This document shows positions 24,601 through 36,700 of a stretch of 64,000 bases of DNA, piece after piece. The position numbers and the translations under genes were made by a program. Positions within the stretch are counted from its first letter, which is position 1, and each line of letters opens with the position of its first letter. Under the pieces are notes generated by a model, which was not told the origin of the DNA, searched no databases, and saw only the letters and a list, made by a program, of their open reading frames with translations. The DNA is from Marisa cornuarietis (lineage: Eukaryota; Mollusca; Gastropoda; Architaenioglossa; Ampullariidae), in the NCBI GenBank assembly GCA_004794655.1, contig SMMW01000013.1:2006001-2070000 (forward strand), written 5' to 3'.

Positions 24601-27600
24601 ATGGTATTGTCTGAACTGCCACTAACAACCAGTCGATCACGGTATTGTAGACACGCAATGCCACGCTTATGTCCATTTAGGGTACGCACAAACTCACAGG
24701 TAGAAGTATTCCACACCTACACAACAATATGGAAACGTTTAACATCCATCCCAGAATGCAGTGTATGCAAATATCACAAGGTGCATTAACATCAGTAACT
24801 GCTGACATGACAATAGAGGCAATTATTTACTGCTGATGTAGAAAACAACCTTATCATTCTCTTGGCTACATAAGAATATTTTTTAAATTTAAGTTTTATC
24901 AAAATTCACAACCATCAGTCTTAAGCATGGCTGTGCCACATATAAACCATTAAATAAAAACTACTGACCTTAATAGTTCTATCACCAGAAGCAGAAACAA
25001 TGTATTTTTCATCAAAGTCTACAACATTTACAGCTGCTCTGTGGCCAACCAACACTCGTCGCAGGTTTATTTCTGTTGGTGACTGCATGTCCCACACTGC
25101 AATTGATCGGTCCTGGAAGAAACCATCAACATCCTAGCTTACGATTCACAAATGTACTACAGGCAAAATCAAATTTTAAAAAAGAACTTTGGGTTTGAGA
25201 CATTCACTTTAAAAGAAAAAAATGCAACTAATATGAAGAAGACTGTTAAACACAAGCATTTTAAAAATAAACTAGAGCCAGGAAATATCTGCATAATATG
25301 GAGAAAAGGTGATCTGCTAAAACAGTCTCAATATGTAGACACAATCTGTAGATCTTTTAGATGTATAATGGACTTGTGGTCATGAACTCTCCACCATTAA
25401 AATTTGCATAGGTTTTAAGTTGTATACTTAAGGAATACTTTGAACTGTTGATCAATTTAACCAAATGAGAAAACTGCAAAATTGTTAGCTGTGGTAAAAT
25501 TACATAAAACTTTGCACTTGACAACCATTTATTGTTAAGAATTCTTCAGTAGACAAGATTTATTTTGTTAAAAATTGGCAACTGGATTAACAAAGGTGAA
25601 CACTAAATAAGATATATAAAAACGAGGATAATTATCATTTAAAAATGTATCTCAAATATGGGGTGGGACGGGGTGAGATGGTTGTTTACTTTGTTAGGTT
25701 ATATACCCCTTTCAAGCATTAATGAAATTAGTTATTAATACATATATAATGTAACTATTTTCGTATGTAAAGCGTAAAAAAAAGCCCATTGGCCCTTAAC
25801 ATGTGATGTCTCACGTCCACATACAGCCACTTTTAATAGACATTTTCAACACATACCTCCTGTAATTTGGGGGTATCTTTGATCAGTACAAAATTCAACA
25901 TTTTTTTTATTTATTCATAATTATGAAAATGTGGGTGTGCAATCTATGCCAAAATGGTGCAAATGAAAAACCAGCAATATCAGATTTTACCTTTGAGCAG
26001 GTGACCATAATTCCATCACAAAATCGTAGATGAAGAACAGCCTCACAATGGTGAATCAAAGTATTCATCATCTCTCCAGATTTCACATCCCACACTCTGC
26101 AATGATTAACAGTTCACACCTTGTAAGTCCTGACCATATGCACTTGTTTCACAAAACCTAGGCCCATGATCTACAAACGCCTTATTCTTGTCTGTTCCTC
26201 CCTACTATTTTACAATATAACAGATCAATCCTGAACAAACTTTTCTTCCCCACTATTTTATCAGATCATTCTGATATCAGATATGACAGATCATTCTTAA
26301 ACCAAACTGTCCAAGCATCAACTTATGCACATACATATGGACATACTCCACAAATCCAATTTCCTAAAACAGTCACCATTAATATTGACTTTCCATTTCT
26401 AATCTCAAGTAACCTTTGTATTTTCACATAGCCCTTGGCTACAGTTTCTGTTAATAGGCTTATTTATCACCAATTCAGTAACATTTTTGGTTATCTCTAA
26501 TTTTTTAGTCAAAACATTATATTCTTTGTCATGCTCATTGCTGACAGCTAAAGGTATCCCGTAATCTTTTTGAGGTCATCTTCAGGGAATGAGGTGTTAG
26601 AGATACCACTTTTCTTGGGGATAGTTTTTTGTGAGGGTGGTGCCCACCTCCTCTCCCTCTTAAAGCTTTGCCTTCCCCAACCCTCTATGGAGTTAGGTAC
26701 CCATTCCCATCAGCTGGGTCGACTGAGAAAAGTGCTGGTATTGAACCAGTGCACCATAGGGCTCAGATGTCAGTGTTCTAACCACTGAGATTTGCCTTTC
26801 CCTTATGGTTGAAATGGATCTTTTCTAGCTTCTACTATGATGATTTTTACTGCCTGCGAATATCTTACCTTACTGTAGAGTCACTGGACCCTGAGATAAT
26901 GATATTTTCATCATATTGAAGGCACAGTACTGACCCTGTGTGACCAGTTAACACCTGAACACACTCCAGCGTATGCCGATCCCAAACCTTACATAAAACA
27001 GCATCAACATTAAATAAGTAATATACTTAATATAGATCTTTTTCTTTTGCATGTATAAAAGGAAAATAATGGTAAATGGATTAATTATGTTTCAGATATG
27101 TTACTGCAATTTATCGTTACACACCATCTACGTCAAGATAAGGTAAGCAACAATTCCTTGCAATTTCTTTTAAAAGTGACATTCTCTGCTATCCCTACAA
27201 TCAAATGATAGTTTCATGTAATTCCCAAAGGCGTAATATTTAGTATGATGAATTTTATGCAGAATTAATTACCAGATGTTAATGACCAACCTTGATTGTA
27301 TTGTCCCTGAGCCCACTGATGATTTTATGGTCATCATACTGCAAACAATAGACCCCTTTGCTGGTCTCACTTCGGCAGTGAATTCGCTGGAGTGTATGTC
27401 TTCCTGTTCTCCAATTATTTTCTATTCGCTTAAAAAAATATTCTGATGTTGTCAAATCACAAAACAGATTTTATAAGACATCACAAAACAGCAGTTTGCA
27501 ACCAGCTCTGTGCTCATATAACTACTGTAAAAAATACAAAAAATAATCTTATACCAACTTCCATAGTTGAGGTTTGAAATATAGCATTTTATGAGAACAA

Positions 27601-30600
27601 AGATGTGTAAAATGACCTCAGCATCAGCAATTTCTGTTACAGTGGTACCTCGAGCTACTAGCTGCTCCCTATATGAGCGTTTCGAGTTACGAGCAGCAGC
27701 TCGAGCAAAATTTCTGCTCAAGTTACGAACGTTGTTCTGAGTTACGAACAGCTGCGCTTTGGGATCATTTAAAGTAAAGAAAGTGCAATTGTAGTTTTGT
27801 TTCAAGTGTAAAAAAGTGCTGTATCTATGATTCATTCCTTGCCAGTATCCCTTCCCTCCCCCCTCTGCTCAGCCGCTCTCCGTTAGCTGCGCTCATCTGT
27901 CGCCAAGGTAAGATTACAGTACCGTATTTTCTACATTTTTCTTACTGTATTTTTTACATTTTTCTTTTATTTATTCATTTTTGTGTAATTTGAAGTTTTA
28001 CGTGTGTGTTTCTTAATTAAAAACATGTATTTTTTCATAATTTAGTAAATTTTGGGGACTTGTCAGAGGGCTGGAATGGATTGATCCAATTTCTATTATG
28101 TTAAATGGGAAAATTCACTCGAGTTACGAGCACGGCTCTGGAACAAATTAAATTCGTAACTCGAGGTAACACTGTACTTCACAGTGTGAAATCGCCTCAA
28201 GGTGGAAGCACTTTTCTGCCAAACCAACCAACCCTCCCAACACCTTAGGCCTATTCTTCCCAAATTAAAAACACATGGATGTGAGCTAGAATGTCATGAA
28301 CCAGCCAGGTTCAAGGCCAGAACAACACGGCCGAAGCCAGGGTAGCTTAATTATAGGGGACAGCGGTCAGTCAAAGGACGATCCATTCAGTCCGATTTTA
28401 TGTCTTGACAGGCCGCAGTGATAGATGTAGTTTATTTAGGTCCTTGGACATGGGGGTAGGTTTTGGACGTTTGGAGAATAGCGCGGGTGGTTGTAGTTTT
28501 ACTAGTAACATTGCGATAGCATCAGGGCTGGGAAGAGTTAGTTTTGAGGGTCACGTGGGTAGCTGGGTATATAGTTTAGGGTAGGTGTGTACTCGCGGCC
28601 TTTCCCCATCGATCGAGTAGGGACTACCGTCTCTGAACGCCATCAGCTGCGACCAGTTAGACTGCAGAAGGGGGGCCCGTTCAACAAACGTGCAGTGCTA
28701 CTGACTGGCACTTGCAGGCTGTGGTACCAAGGTGTTAAACAAGGATCGCCGTCCTCGTAGACGAGAGGAAGGGTACGCAGCGTTGGTGTACCGGCAACTG
28801 CTACATTGCCGCCCGTTGCCTGGGGCAACCCCTGGAGGTAGTGGCCAACAGGATACATCGTCTGTGTGCCTGGGATTCTTCGTCGTCTGGTGCTGGTGCT
28901 GGACACTGTCGCATAACAGCTTCATAGCCGCTGTTGTTCGTTGCCTGGGACAACCGGGAAGCAGCAGTGCAAGCGGACCAGGGACAGTGTGCCTATCCTT
29001 GCCACCATCGTTGTTGCCTGGGGCAACTCGGCATCAGTGAACCATCGCCAGTGTGGATAGTAGTGTGGTAGAGCCAGCCTACAGTCGTCCACGACGAGGC
29101 AGTGAGGAAGCAGGCCGTCGGAGAGGCACGGCCATAATTCCAGCGGTGTGCACACGTCTTGAGGACTCAGGGTAAATCGTTTGCCCCGACACGGAACCTT
29201 AGTCTGAGGGAAGTTCTTTTATGCACAACTTTTATAGTCCCTCAATTATTGGCAAGGCTGCCATTCTATTTTGTTTGCAGTTATAATTTGCCGGCCTGAC
29301 GACAGGTCGTTTCATTTATCATGTATAGATAGACCTGATCATTCATTTTCTATTTGTGTTTTGTTAATAATAATTTGTTTGTGCTGTACAACGGTGTTGT
29401 CAGTGTGTTGGCACGCATGAGCGGAGACAGTGGTCTGTGTTTGCTTGCACGTGAACGTGCGAACTGCGAGTGAAAGGGTGGAGCAGGGTGAAAATCGGAG
29501 TAAGACGAGCCACAGCTAGTGTCCCCTTTCCCCATGGGCGTTTAGTCCAGCCTTCTCCCCGCAGTTTCGTCACATAGAAATAAAACTTTATCCTCTAGTG
29601 CAGAAGCAGAAACACTCTATTTCACCGAAGACTTTAATAATGCATAATATAAATGGCACTTCCTTCATTATTACTTACTGAAACTGAAAAAAAACACTCA
29701 TTCTCTAAATTTATTCATACTATTTATTAGTTTTCATAATTTAGGTTAATGTTTAGACATGTGCATAATGTACTATAAATGATACTTTTTAACCAAAGAA
29801 ATATGAAAAAATTCAGTTCTTTAAAAAATAAACTCTCACTTACTTCAATATCTTGAATAATCTGTGGGTAAAGCATTCTGTAAAACTTGTGATCTTTAGG
29901 CACATCCCCGTGTCTTTGTTTGAATAAGTACTGGTCCCTGTAAAAGCAACATTATCATTTGTGATCTGTTTTGTGACATCTAGATCCAATCAGACAATAT
30001 ATGGGATGCTTAATTCTAAAAAAACTTCAATATCCCAAACATTGTCTGATCTAATCTGGGCATAACATGGTAATTGTACAGGAGTTTTGTGAGGCTGTAA
30101 CAGCAATTACTGTCAGTAGAACTGTTAATGTCATCATATATAATTATCCTAACCTCCACCATCCATAAAAAAAATAAATAAAAAGGAAGTAGGGGGAATT
30201 TTCCACACAGAAATCCTAAGTTCTGGAAGTTTTTGGTTAATAACAGTTTTATCATTTTTCTTCTCGACAAATATTTTTTAATGGGTCATACTGTAAAATA
30301 TGCTTCTTGTAAAACCAGCAAAATAATGAAAAACAGAATTGTCCCATTTCCATCATTTATATTCTGGAGGAATGAGATAATGAGCATATATCTGGACTGA
30401 AAAAAATAATGGTAGTTTATGAAAGTAAAGCTCCCTTATAGCTATAAAAAAATTTTGCTCACCAGCTGCGCCTTTCAGAAAGACCTTTCCACTGACTGTC
30501 TGTAAGAACTTTCCTCTCGATAAGTTTTTTCCACAAGTTGCCTTCTGAAATGACTCGATACCACTCCTTACAGACCAATTCTGCAGCACAGAGTGATTTG

Positions 30601-33408
30601 GCATCTAGGTATGCCAAAATGTTCTCAGCAATATGATCAAGACCTTTGGCTGTAAGATCACAAGACAATATTGCTGATGAGTCATTGTTGTCAAATTCGT
30701 TTTAATACTCACCAGAAAATATATATCCTTTAAAAAAAACTGTGCTGCCACTTTTTCCCAAAACATTCTGAACAGTCACTGTTTCCTAAAAAATATCTTG
30801 ATATTAAAGCTTTAATATCACTGCCATAAGACAATCACTACACCTACACCTGTGAGTTTAGAAACAGAATTTCTTCTTTATTTCCATCATATATAAAAGA
30901 CCCACTTCCTTCCTGCCTCACCCTCCATACTCCATCCTGCCCATTTCGTTCAGTGGCCAACTCTACATCCCCCACACTATATGCACTGCTTTGGTGGCCA
31001 GCAAGCCTTTGCCTAAGCTGGTCCCTCTGCTTGCAAAAGGCTGCTGTTTCAAGTGACAAGTGATTTAAACTTAAATGTTAAAAATGACCTTCAAATACTC
31101 CTTAGCATCTTGGACTGTTTCTGTGGGATCAGTGCACTTTACAAGCTTCATAAACTTGAAGCTATGAGCTGTGATGTTATTCATCATATCATTAGAGATG
31201 ACAAAGACTCCCAGGGATTAAAATAACATTAAAAACATGACCTTCATCCAAGCCATACATTTTTTTTGGAGCTTTGGTAATATGAAAACATAAAAACATT
31301 TTCTACTAGTCATAGATAGATATACTCATGCTGTTAATGTTACTTGAATCTCCCACCAATGTTCTCTAAAATTTCTAAGAAAGTCTTGGAGAATGACCAA
31401 ACATATCTTGATTTTGGCATTCTTTCTTGTAATTAAAATTTTCCTACACTCTCTGAGAAACTGACTATAAAAATCACTTAGTTGTTGAAAAACAATAAAT
31501 ATAACTACTTAGAATACAATTTTTAAGTGGCCACTCCAATATGTCTTATCTAAATCTTATATAGCATCTGCATAGATCTTACCAGTAAGTCATGGATTAA
31601 GCAACACTGAGCCAAAATGCTAAGATTCTGATGTGCATTTCCCTTAAGCTTTATAAAACACAAAGTTGAAAAGCATATTTGAGCATCAACCTGGTAAAGC
31701 AGAAATGAAGTCGCGCTGCAGCATTGGTTTTAGAAATGAGTTAATTTGTCCATGTTGATAATGGCACATTCTTGAAAGCAAATTCTCAACAAAAGTCACT
31801 TGTTCTGTCTCATTCCACTTTTCAAACATCTTAATGCATTCCTCGCGTTCTTTTTTGTACTGTTCAGATTCCTGTAGTCTTTCTGACAAGCTTTTCACCA
31901 CTGTTGTAGATTCACACTGCAAGTGAAGCAATAATTTTAGCACGTATTATTTAAGACTTAAAACTTTCACACTGTACAATACACTTAAGACACTTAGAAA
32001 ACTATCATTAATATAACATATACACAAAACACCTATTTCTTTTCATAATAATATCATAAGAATGATAATAAATTGTTTCCAAAGTAACATAAGTTAATAT
32101 AAATATTGAAGATGCATGATACCAACAAGATTAAAAATTCTGCAATTTGTTCCCCTCTTTGAAATTGTGTTGGTTTTTTTGGGGCAGCTATGCAAAGCTG
32201 CAAATTGAAACTTGGTATTAAATATATAACAAAACAAATATTCTAAGGTAACGTTGCTGTACTTTAAAGCTGGAAGTGCTGAAATGCTGTAAACCCTGGC
32301 TTAATAATTTGCCTCTATAAATTTTACATTATAAAGCTGTTTCTTCAGCTTGTCTTTATGTCCTTTGTCAGCTCTGGTACACTTGGCTATTAATAATAAT
32401 AAGCTATTAAGTCTTCTCTTATAGGTCACAGCAGAGCGTGTGGTTATTTTATCATTCTTTACAATGAAATTGATTGAGACCAGAAACAATCTGTAACTTT
32501 ACCTTTCTTACTTTTTCCACAAAATGTTAGACATTCTCCACAAATTCGATATCTTATTTAATTTATTTATATGGCCATCAGGGATGAGATGGAAAGGGAA
32601 TCAACAAGAGTCTAGGGATCTGACAGGGCTCTCAGCCAGATGCAGCAGGATTGAAAAATACAGATCAGCAGATTACTATTATTTCTATGCTCAGTCCATG
32701 AAAGCACATTATCTGGCAAGCTTAAAATAAATCATGTTCTCAAGGTCAGCTGCAAAGATCCAGTATTTGCAGCCATGGAAACAGGAAAGAGTTATGTGGA
32801 CTCTTCTACAGTATATGTTTGGTCAGAAAATGATAATTCTCTCTATTTTTCAATAACCTATTTGACCCTGTTTTTTAACTTGACTACCTCCACCTGATCA
32901 TGCTTTGGAATCTAATGCCCAATGTCTACAAGCAAGCGTTCAAATCCCTTCCTAAAAGTTCCAGCTTGATCTCCAATACCAGTACTAATTTGTATTCTCA
33001 TACTGTACTAAAATTTGCTCCTGCCAAAGAGTCATCGCTGTTAAACGCTAATAACATGATATTTTCTTGATGAAATGGTGATTACCTTACTTCAATACTT
33101 TGACATTTCGGGGAAATTGTGTTGGACCTACTGCCTACTCGTCATCCAACTTTATAAAAGGGATGTTATATTTCCAGACTGGATCGCAGACTGTTTCGTG
33201 TAAATCATACAAATATCAGGAAATCCATCATTAAGTCTAAAATATCTATACATCCTGGTTCCAATATTACATGATATTATTTGCTGTCAAAACCAACAGA
33301 TAACCAAACCATTGACAATTTTAAAATTGTGTTACATCTCACCTTTCTGTCCTCTAGCCTTTCATCTGGTAGACTGCAAGTTTCCATGTTTGTCTCTGAC
33401 TCTGACAT
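21622..33408 (-). CDS. BTRC: Beta-TrCP F-box/WD40 protein (FBXW11/BTRC/slimb orthologue), complete
   Basis: This is the substrate receptor of the SCF ubiquitin ligase, binding DSGxxS phosphodegrons (beta-catenin, IkB, Emi1 types). Exons on the minus strand: 33343-33408, 31691-31916, 30463-30649, 29844-29937, 27291-27428, 26869-26987, 25991-26096, 24969-25112, 24598-24716, 23069-23179, 22302-22380, 21622-21777. Phases all join, giving 514 aa (human FBXW11 about 530-540). Visible in order: a short unique N-terminus; the D (dimerisation) domain [20 protein letters not shown]; the F-box [20 protein letters not shown]; then seven WD repeats ([100 protein letters not shown] and so on); and the C-terminus [12 protein letters not shown]. 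The single gene presumably corresponds to both vertebrate paralogues. Its introns hold a Rex1-like LINE, a SINE, a MITE and a solo LTR. Confidence 0.96.
22398..22420. repeat. (AT)n microsatellite
   Basis: A run of about ten AT units lies just upstream of the acceptor of the 22302-22380 beta-TrCP exon, as read on the minus strand. Confidence 0.9.
23240..24130 (-). pseudogene. Rex1/Babar-like LINE, 5'-truncated
   Basis: Read on the minus strand, an open frame (stop at 23466) contains [51 protein letters not shown] and [12 protein letters not shown]. It ends in [16 protein letters not shown], the C-terminal reverse-transcriptase signature of Rex1/CR1-group elements. The 3' UTR ends in ATAAAGATG followed by a (TATTG)n tail (23242-23260), as expected for that group. 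Homology starts near 24130. The rest of the element, including the catalytic core, is missing. It is inserted in a beta-TrCP intron, in the same orientation as the gene. Confidence 0.82.
26551..26806 (-). repeat. tRNA-derived SINE, family A (diverged)
   Basis: This matches the 17437-17702 copy on the opposite strand, with conserved CCCCAACCCTCTATGGAG and GGTACCCATTCCCATCAGC. The tRNA head is more mutated than in other copies (TCTCAGTGGTTAGAACACTG on the minus strand). It lies in a beta-TrCP intron. Confidence 0.75.
27640..28174. mobile_element. Tigger/pogo-like MITE (535 bp)
   Basis: The ends CAGTGGTACCTCGAG and CTCGAGGTAACACTG are inverted. TA lies on both sides (27638-27639 and 28175-28176), and repeated GAGTTACGA units occur near each end. 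The interior has no transposase frame. It belongs to the same broad class as 14145-14938 but to a different family. It lies in the beta-TrCP intron between the exons at 27291-27428 and 29844-29937. Confidence 0.87.
28292..29574 (+). mobile_element. Solo LTR (1283 bp) with 5-bp target duplication
   Basis: The segment starts TGTCATGAA and ends TTTCGTCACA (imperfect TG...CA inverted ends). It is flanked by TAGAA on both sides (28287-28291 and 29575-29579), the 5-bp duplication left by an LTR-retroelement integrase. Base composition is richer in GC than the surrounding intron. A TATATAG box at about 28569 suggests plus orientation. The core motif GTTGCCTGGGGCAAC-like recurs about four times (28817-29030). 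No gag, pol or second LTR is present, so this is a recombined solo copy. Short open frames inside it (28643-29155) are not genes. Confidence 0.82.
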
Positions 33409-33716
33409 AACTAATATCTTCTTATCTAAAAACTGCAGACAATAAAACCAAATTTTCCTGCGTTGCGTTATCCACCCTGACGACTTGTTCCCTTTTTCGG
33501 GACAGAAAATTCATGACGTCACGTTCAGTTACACTCCAACGAGAAAACGGTACTATTAGAATATTACCATTGGACTGATTTACATACAATATTCCATTCA
33601 GATGACTATAATTCTTTTTTAAAAGCTTAAACTATTTATTTTCTATATTTTTATGAAATATTATTTTACCCTCATTGATACCCATCACCCCATGATGTTT
33701 TTCGGCGTAAACAAAC
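33409..33716. promoter_or_regulatory. Putative bidirectional promoter, beta-TrCP / RPP30
   Basis: 308 bp separates the beta-TrCP start codon (33408, minus) from the RPP30 start codon (33717, plus). A perfect palindromic cAMP-response-type octamer TGACGTCA lies at 33514-33521. The RPP30 start region AACATGGCGGC resembles a YY1 initiator. These are typical of TATA-less housekeeping promoters. The shared use is inferred from spacing. Confidence 0.55.
33514..33521. promoter_or_regulatory. CRE palindrome TGACGTCA
   Basis: An exact 8-bp CREB/ATF consensus lies in the middle of the 308-bp interval between the two divergent start codons. Because it is palindromic it could serve both genes. Confidence 0.5.
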
Positions 33717-36700
33717 ATGGCGGCATTTTCGGATTTTTGTGTAGCGTGTGTTGAAGACAAAGTACTTGAGAACATTTGTCAGACGGCTGTTCGACGTAAT
33801 TATATTGCTTTGATTTTAATTTTAGTAAATAGATGTAAGAAGCATTAGAAAGGTCAATAAATATTACTATTCCAGTACACAACAAAATTAGGCAGAATAT
33901 TTGGCCTATGATTGGGCTTGTGACGATTTGACTTTTCTGTCTTGTGACGAAATGGAGCATACGTGGGACGAAATGGACATACGTGTGACGAATTGACTTT
34001 TGGTGTGGGACGAAATAGTAGTGACGAAATGGTCTTGTGATGAAATGACCGGCCCCTTATGACATACTGGTTGAAAATACTAATTGGGATGGACACAGCA
34101 AGGTTGTTAAGACTTTAACAGATAACCGTACCAAGAAAAGGGTTAAAAGAGGCAGGTTAAAAAACACAAAAGGACATATTCCAAGAGCGGACAGGTCCAC
34201 TTTTAAGCAGGTTCCAGAGAACCGATACAGATGGCAAGAGTTGGTACTTACGGTCTAGTAACGCAAAGGGACATTTTTGGTTTTGATGATGACGATAAGT
34301 ACAATAATACTGCCGACAAATGATATTGAACTGCACATCGACACAAATTTTACTCGATGTGACAGCAGTGAAGGGTGTTTTTCAATCTACACTACACTTC
34401 AATCTGCACTGAGCAGGCCTATGTAAATTAATGTGATGATGTGTAGTGCGGTAGTTGTAGAAATGGATTTGAATTGCATTATCTTTACTGTCCGGCGGTA
34501 CCATTTTATAGCATGATTTGTATTTTGGGGGGAACCGGTCGATTCAACCATTTGCCAGTTCATCAGTCAGTCGATTCGACCATATCCCAAAGTCCTCAGC
34601 CACTTTTTTTCACATGCTTGGATTCTCCTTTCCCTGTTGGCAACCAGGGTCCACATTTGTAAGAAAATCTAACTCATGATTTACTTCCTGGGCCAACCTT
34701 GGCGTGACAGTCACCAAATGATGCTGCTTTTTTAAGCTTGTGTCATGTTAGCATCAAGATTTTATGTAGGGGTTTACTCCTCTTAACCTTCATATTTTCC
34801 AAGATTGCCACAAGGCAATGAGGCCATTTCTCCTTGGCTAGGATGGTTGTAAGATGGGGAATGATGAGATTCTGTCATCCTCTTCCTGCCAGTGGCAACA
34901 CAAAAAGCTTGATGCAAAAGGAAGGAACAGAAAGATGACCATGTAACTGATTAACTAATAAAAATTCAAGAAAATAGGGGGCCTAGAACAATTTATGATT
35001 TATGTAGCAAAAATTATAATCAGGCTTACCTGCAGGATTAAGTGAAACTGATAGCACTGTTTATTTAGCTTATTTTAGCCTCTTGTTATGTACATTATTT
35101 TCTCTTCATTTCTCATATAGTGGGATATGACTGGATAGCAGTGAACACATTTTTGACCATCACAGGGAAAAGCAAGAAGAAGAAACAGGTATCGAAAAAA
35201 ATAGTAATGACCTTGTATTTTTATCACTGATTATAATCTTTGAAGTGGGGGCAGTCTGGCGGCGCAATGGTTAGCGCCTGTCACCAACACAGTGAAGGTT
35301 AGATGCCCTGGGTTCAGCTCTCATCTCGGGCGCGCTGTTCTTCCTCTGCATGTGGCATCTGTTTACAGGGCTGGCTGCCTTGCCATGATATAGCCTTACT
35401 GCTGGCTCGGCATAAAAAACTCATAATACCCCTTGGTTTGAGGTGGATGTTATAATTTGTGTAGATCTTAATTGAACGGGAGTATGGTTAATTGCAATAT
35501 GACTACAGTATAAAGACTGCTAAAAATTTTACAAAAACAAACACCCATACATACACAAATAATCATATTTCATGCTTCCTGTTGGTTTTGATGCATTTTT
35601 ATGTTATACATAACTTTTCTGTTTGTGTAATAAAATCAAAAGGCAAACCAACTTGAAATATTTGCAGATTTCAGTTGAGGCAGAGCCCAAAGAAGTCAAA
35701 ATTACTGATCATAGCAATCAGTTGTTAAAGGTAAGGTAAAGCTAGACTAGAGCAAGTCGTTGTTTCTGATTTATAATCTTAGCAGGTGTAGATGGTGAGT
35801 AATCTGATGACGATAAACAATGATACAATTAATGTTATAAACTGTTTTTTAAAAAGCTTTTGAAAATAACTCTGACAATAAAATATTCATAATAATCATC
35901 CATTTATAAATTACAGGTTTTCAGTGCACCAAGATCTTTAAAATAGAGATGTTACCTTATAGCATGTTCCTACAATTTATAGTTACCAATTTAATGCCCA
36001 TCAGCTCAGCATCTCTTCATGCTGCTATTGCAGTGCTAGTGAATGTTAAAGAAATTAGATATTATTACAGAGATTTAAAAAAAAGACTTTTCTAGTTCAA
36101 CTCCTGCAGATTTTTATGTTTGCCAATCACTGATACTTTATTTTAGAATGTCTTCATGTAAAAAAAATTTTTTTGTCTCTGCTTAAATTTTAGTTGGAAA
36201 GTCGCAAATTTCGCCAGTTTTCCAGGATAACAGCAGTTTTAAATGACAACTCCAGTGCTCACAAACTGGTAAGAGAATTACTCATCCAAATATGCAAGCT
36301 TTGAGTGCATTTCACGGTATAGTTTTCCTTTTTTTTATGTATGAGTCTGTGTTGTTGCAAAAAATGTCTGTATGTAAATAATGAATGATCTTCAAGTTTT
36401 CTTAAAATATTTAACTTTCATCAATCCTTCTGTCATCTCTCTTCGTCCTATCAGTCCTTCATTAGGTCTCATCACTTTTGCTTCTGATTTTTAACGTTTT
36501 CCTTGGATACAGGAACAGTTTAGTCTCCTTTGTTAACATGAGTTCCAAGATCACCAGAATCCAAGAGTGGGTCTTAGTTGTCTTATGTAATCCATAGATA
36601 TGCATCCCCAATCTTCATATTGCTGGCTTGGGGACCAGTCTACACTGCAATTCATTAATCTCCCTCACCATACACTTGATTAATGGCGTTTACTGTGTTG

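Noticed and set aside
28643..29155. Four overlapping open frames of 75-102 codons
   Set aside because: They lie wholly inside the solo LTR, on both strands, with low-complexity Ser/Leu/Pro-rich translations caused by its GC-rich composition.
30844..31059. 71-codon minus-strand open frame in the beta-TrCP intron before the F-box exon, with a CAG|GTGTAG donor at its end
   Set aside because: It would splice in phase 0, but the F-box exon (30463-30649) needs phase 1, and the sequence matches no beta-TrCP isoform known to me.
33717..33846. Longer open reading of RPP30 exon 1 past 33795
   Set aside because: The GTAATT donor at 33796 joins exactly in phase to exon 2 and restores the conserved LGYDWIAVN. 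Read-through ends at a stop after non-homologous residues.
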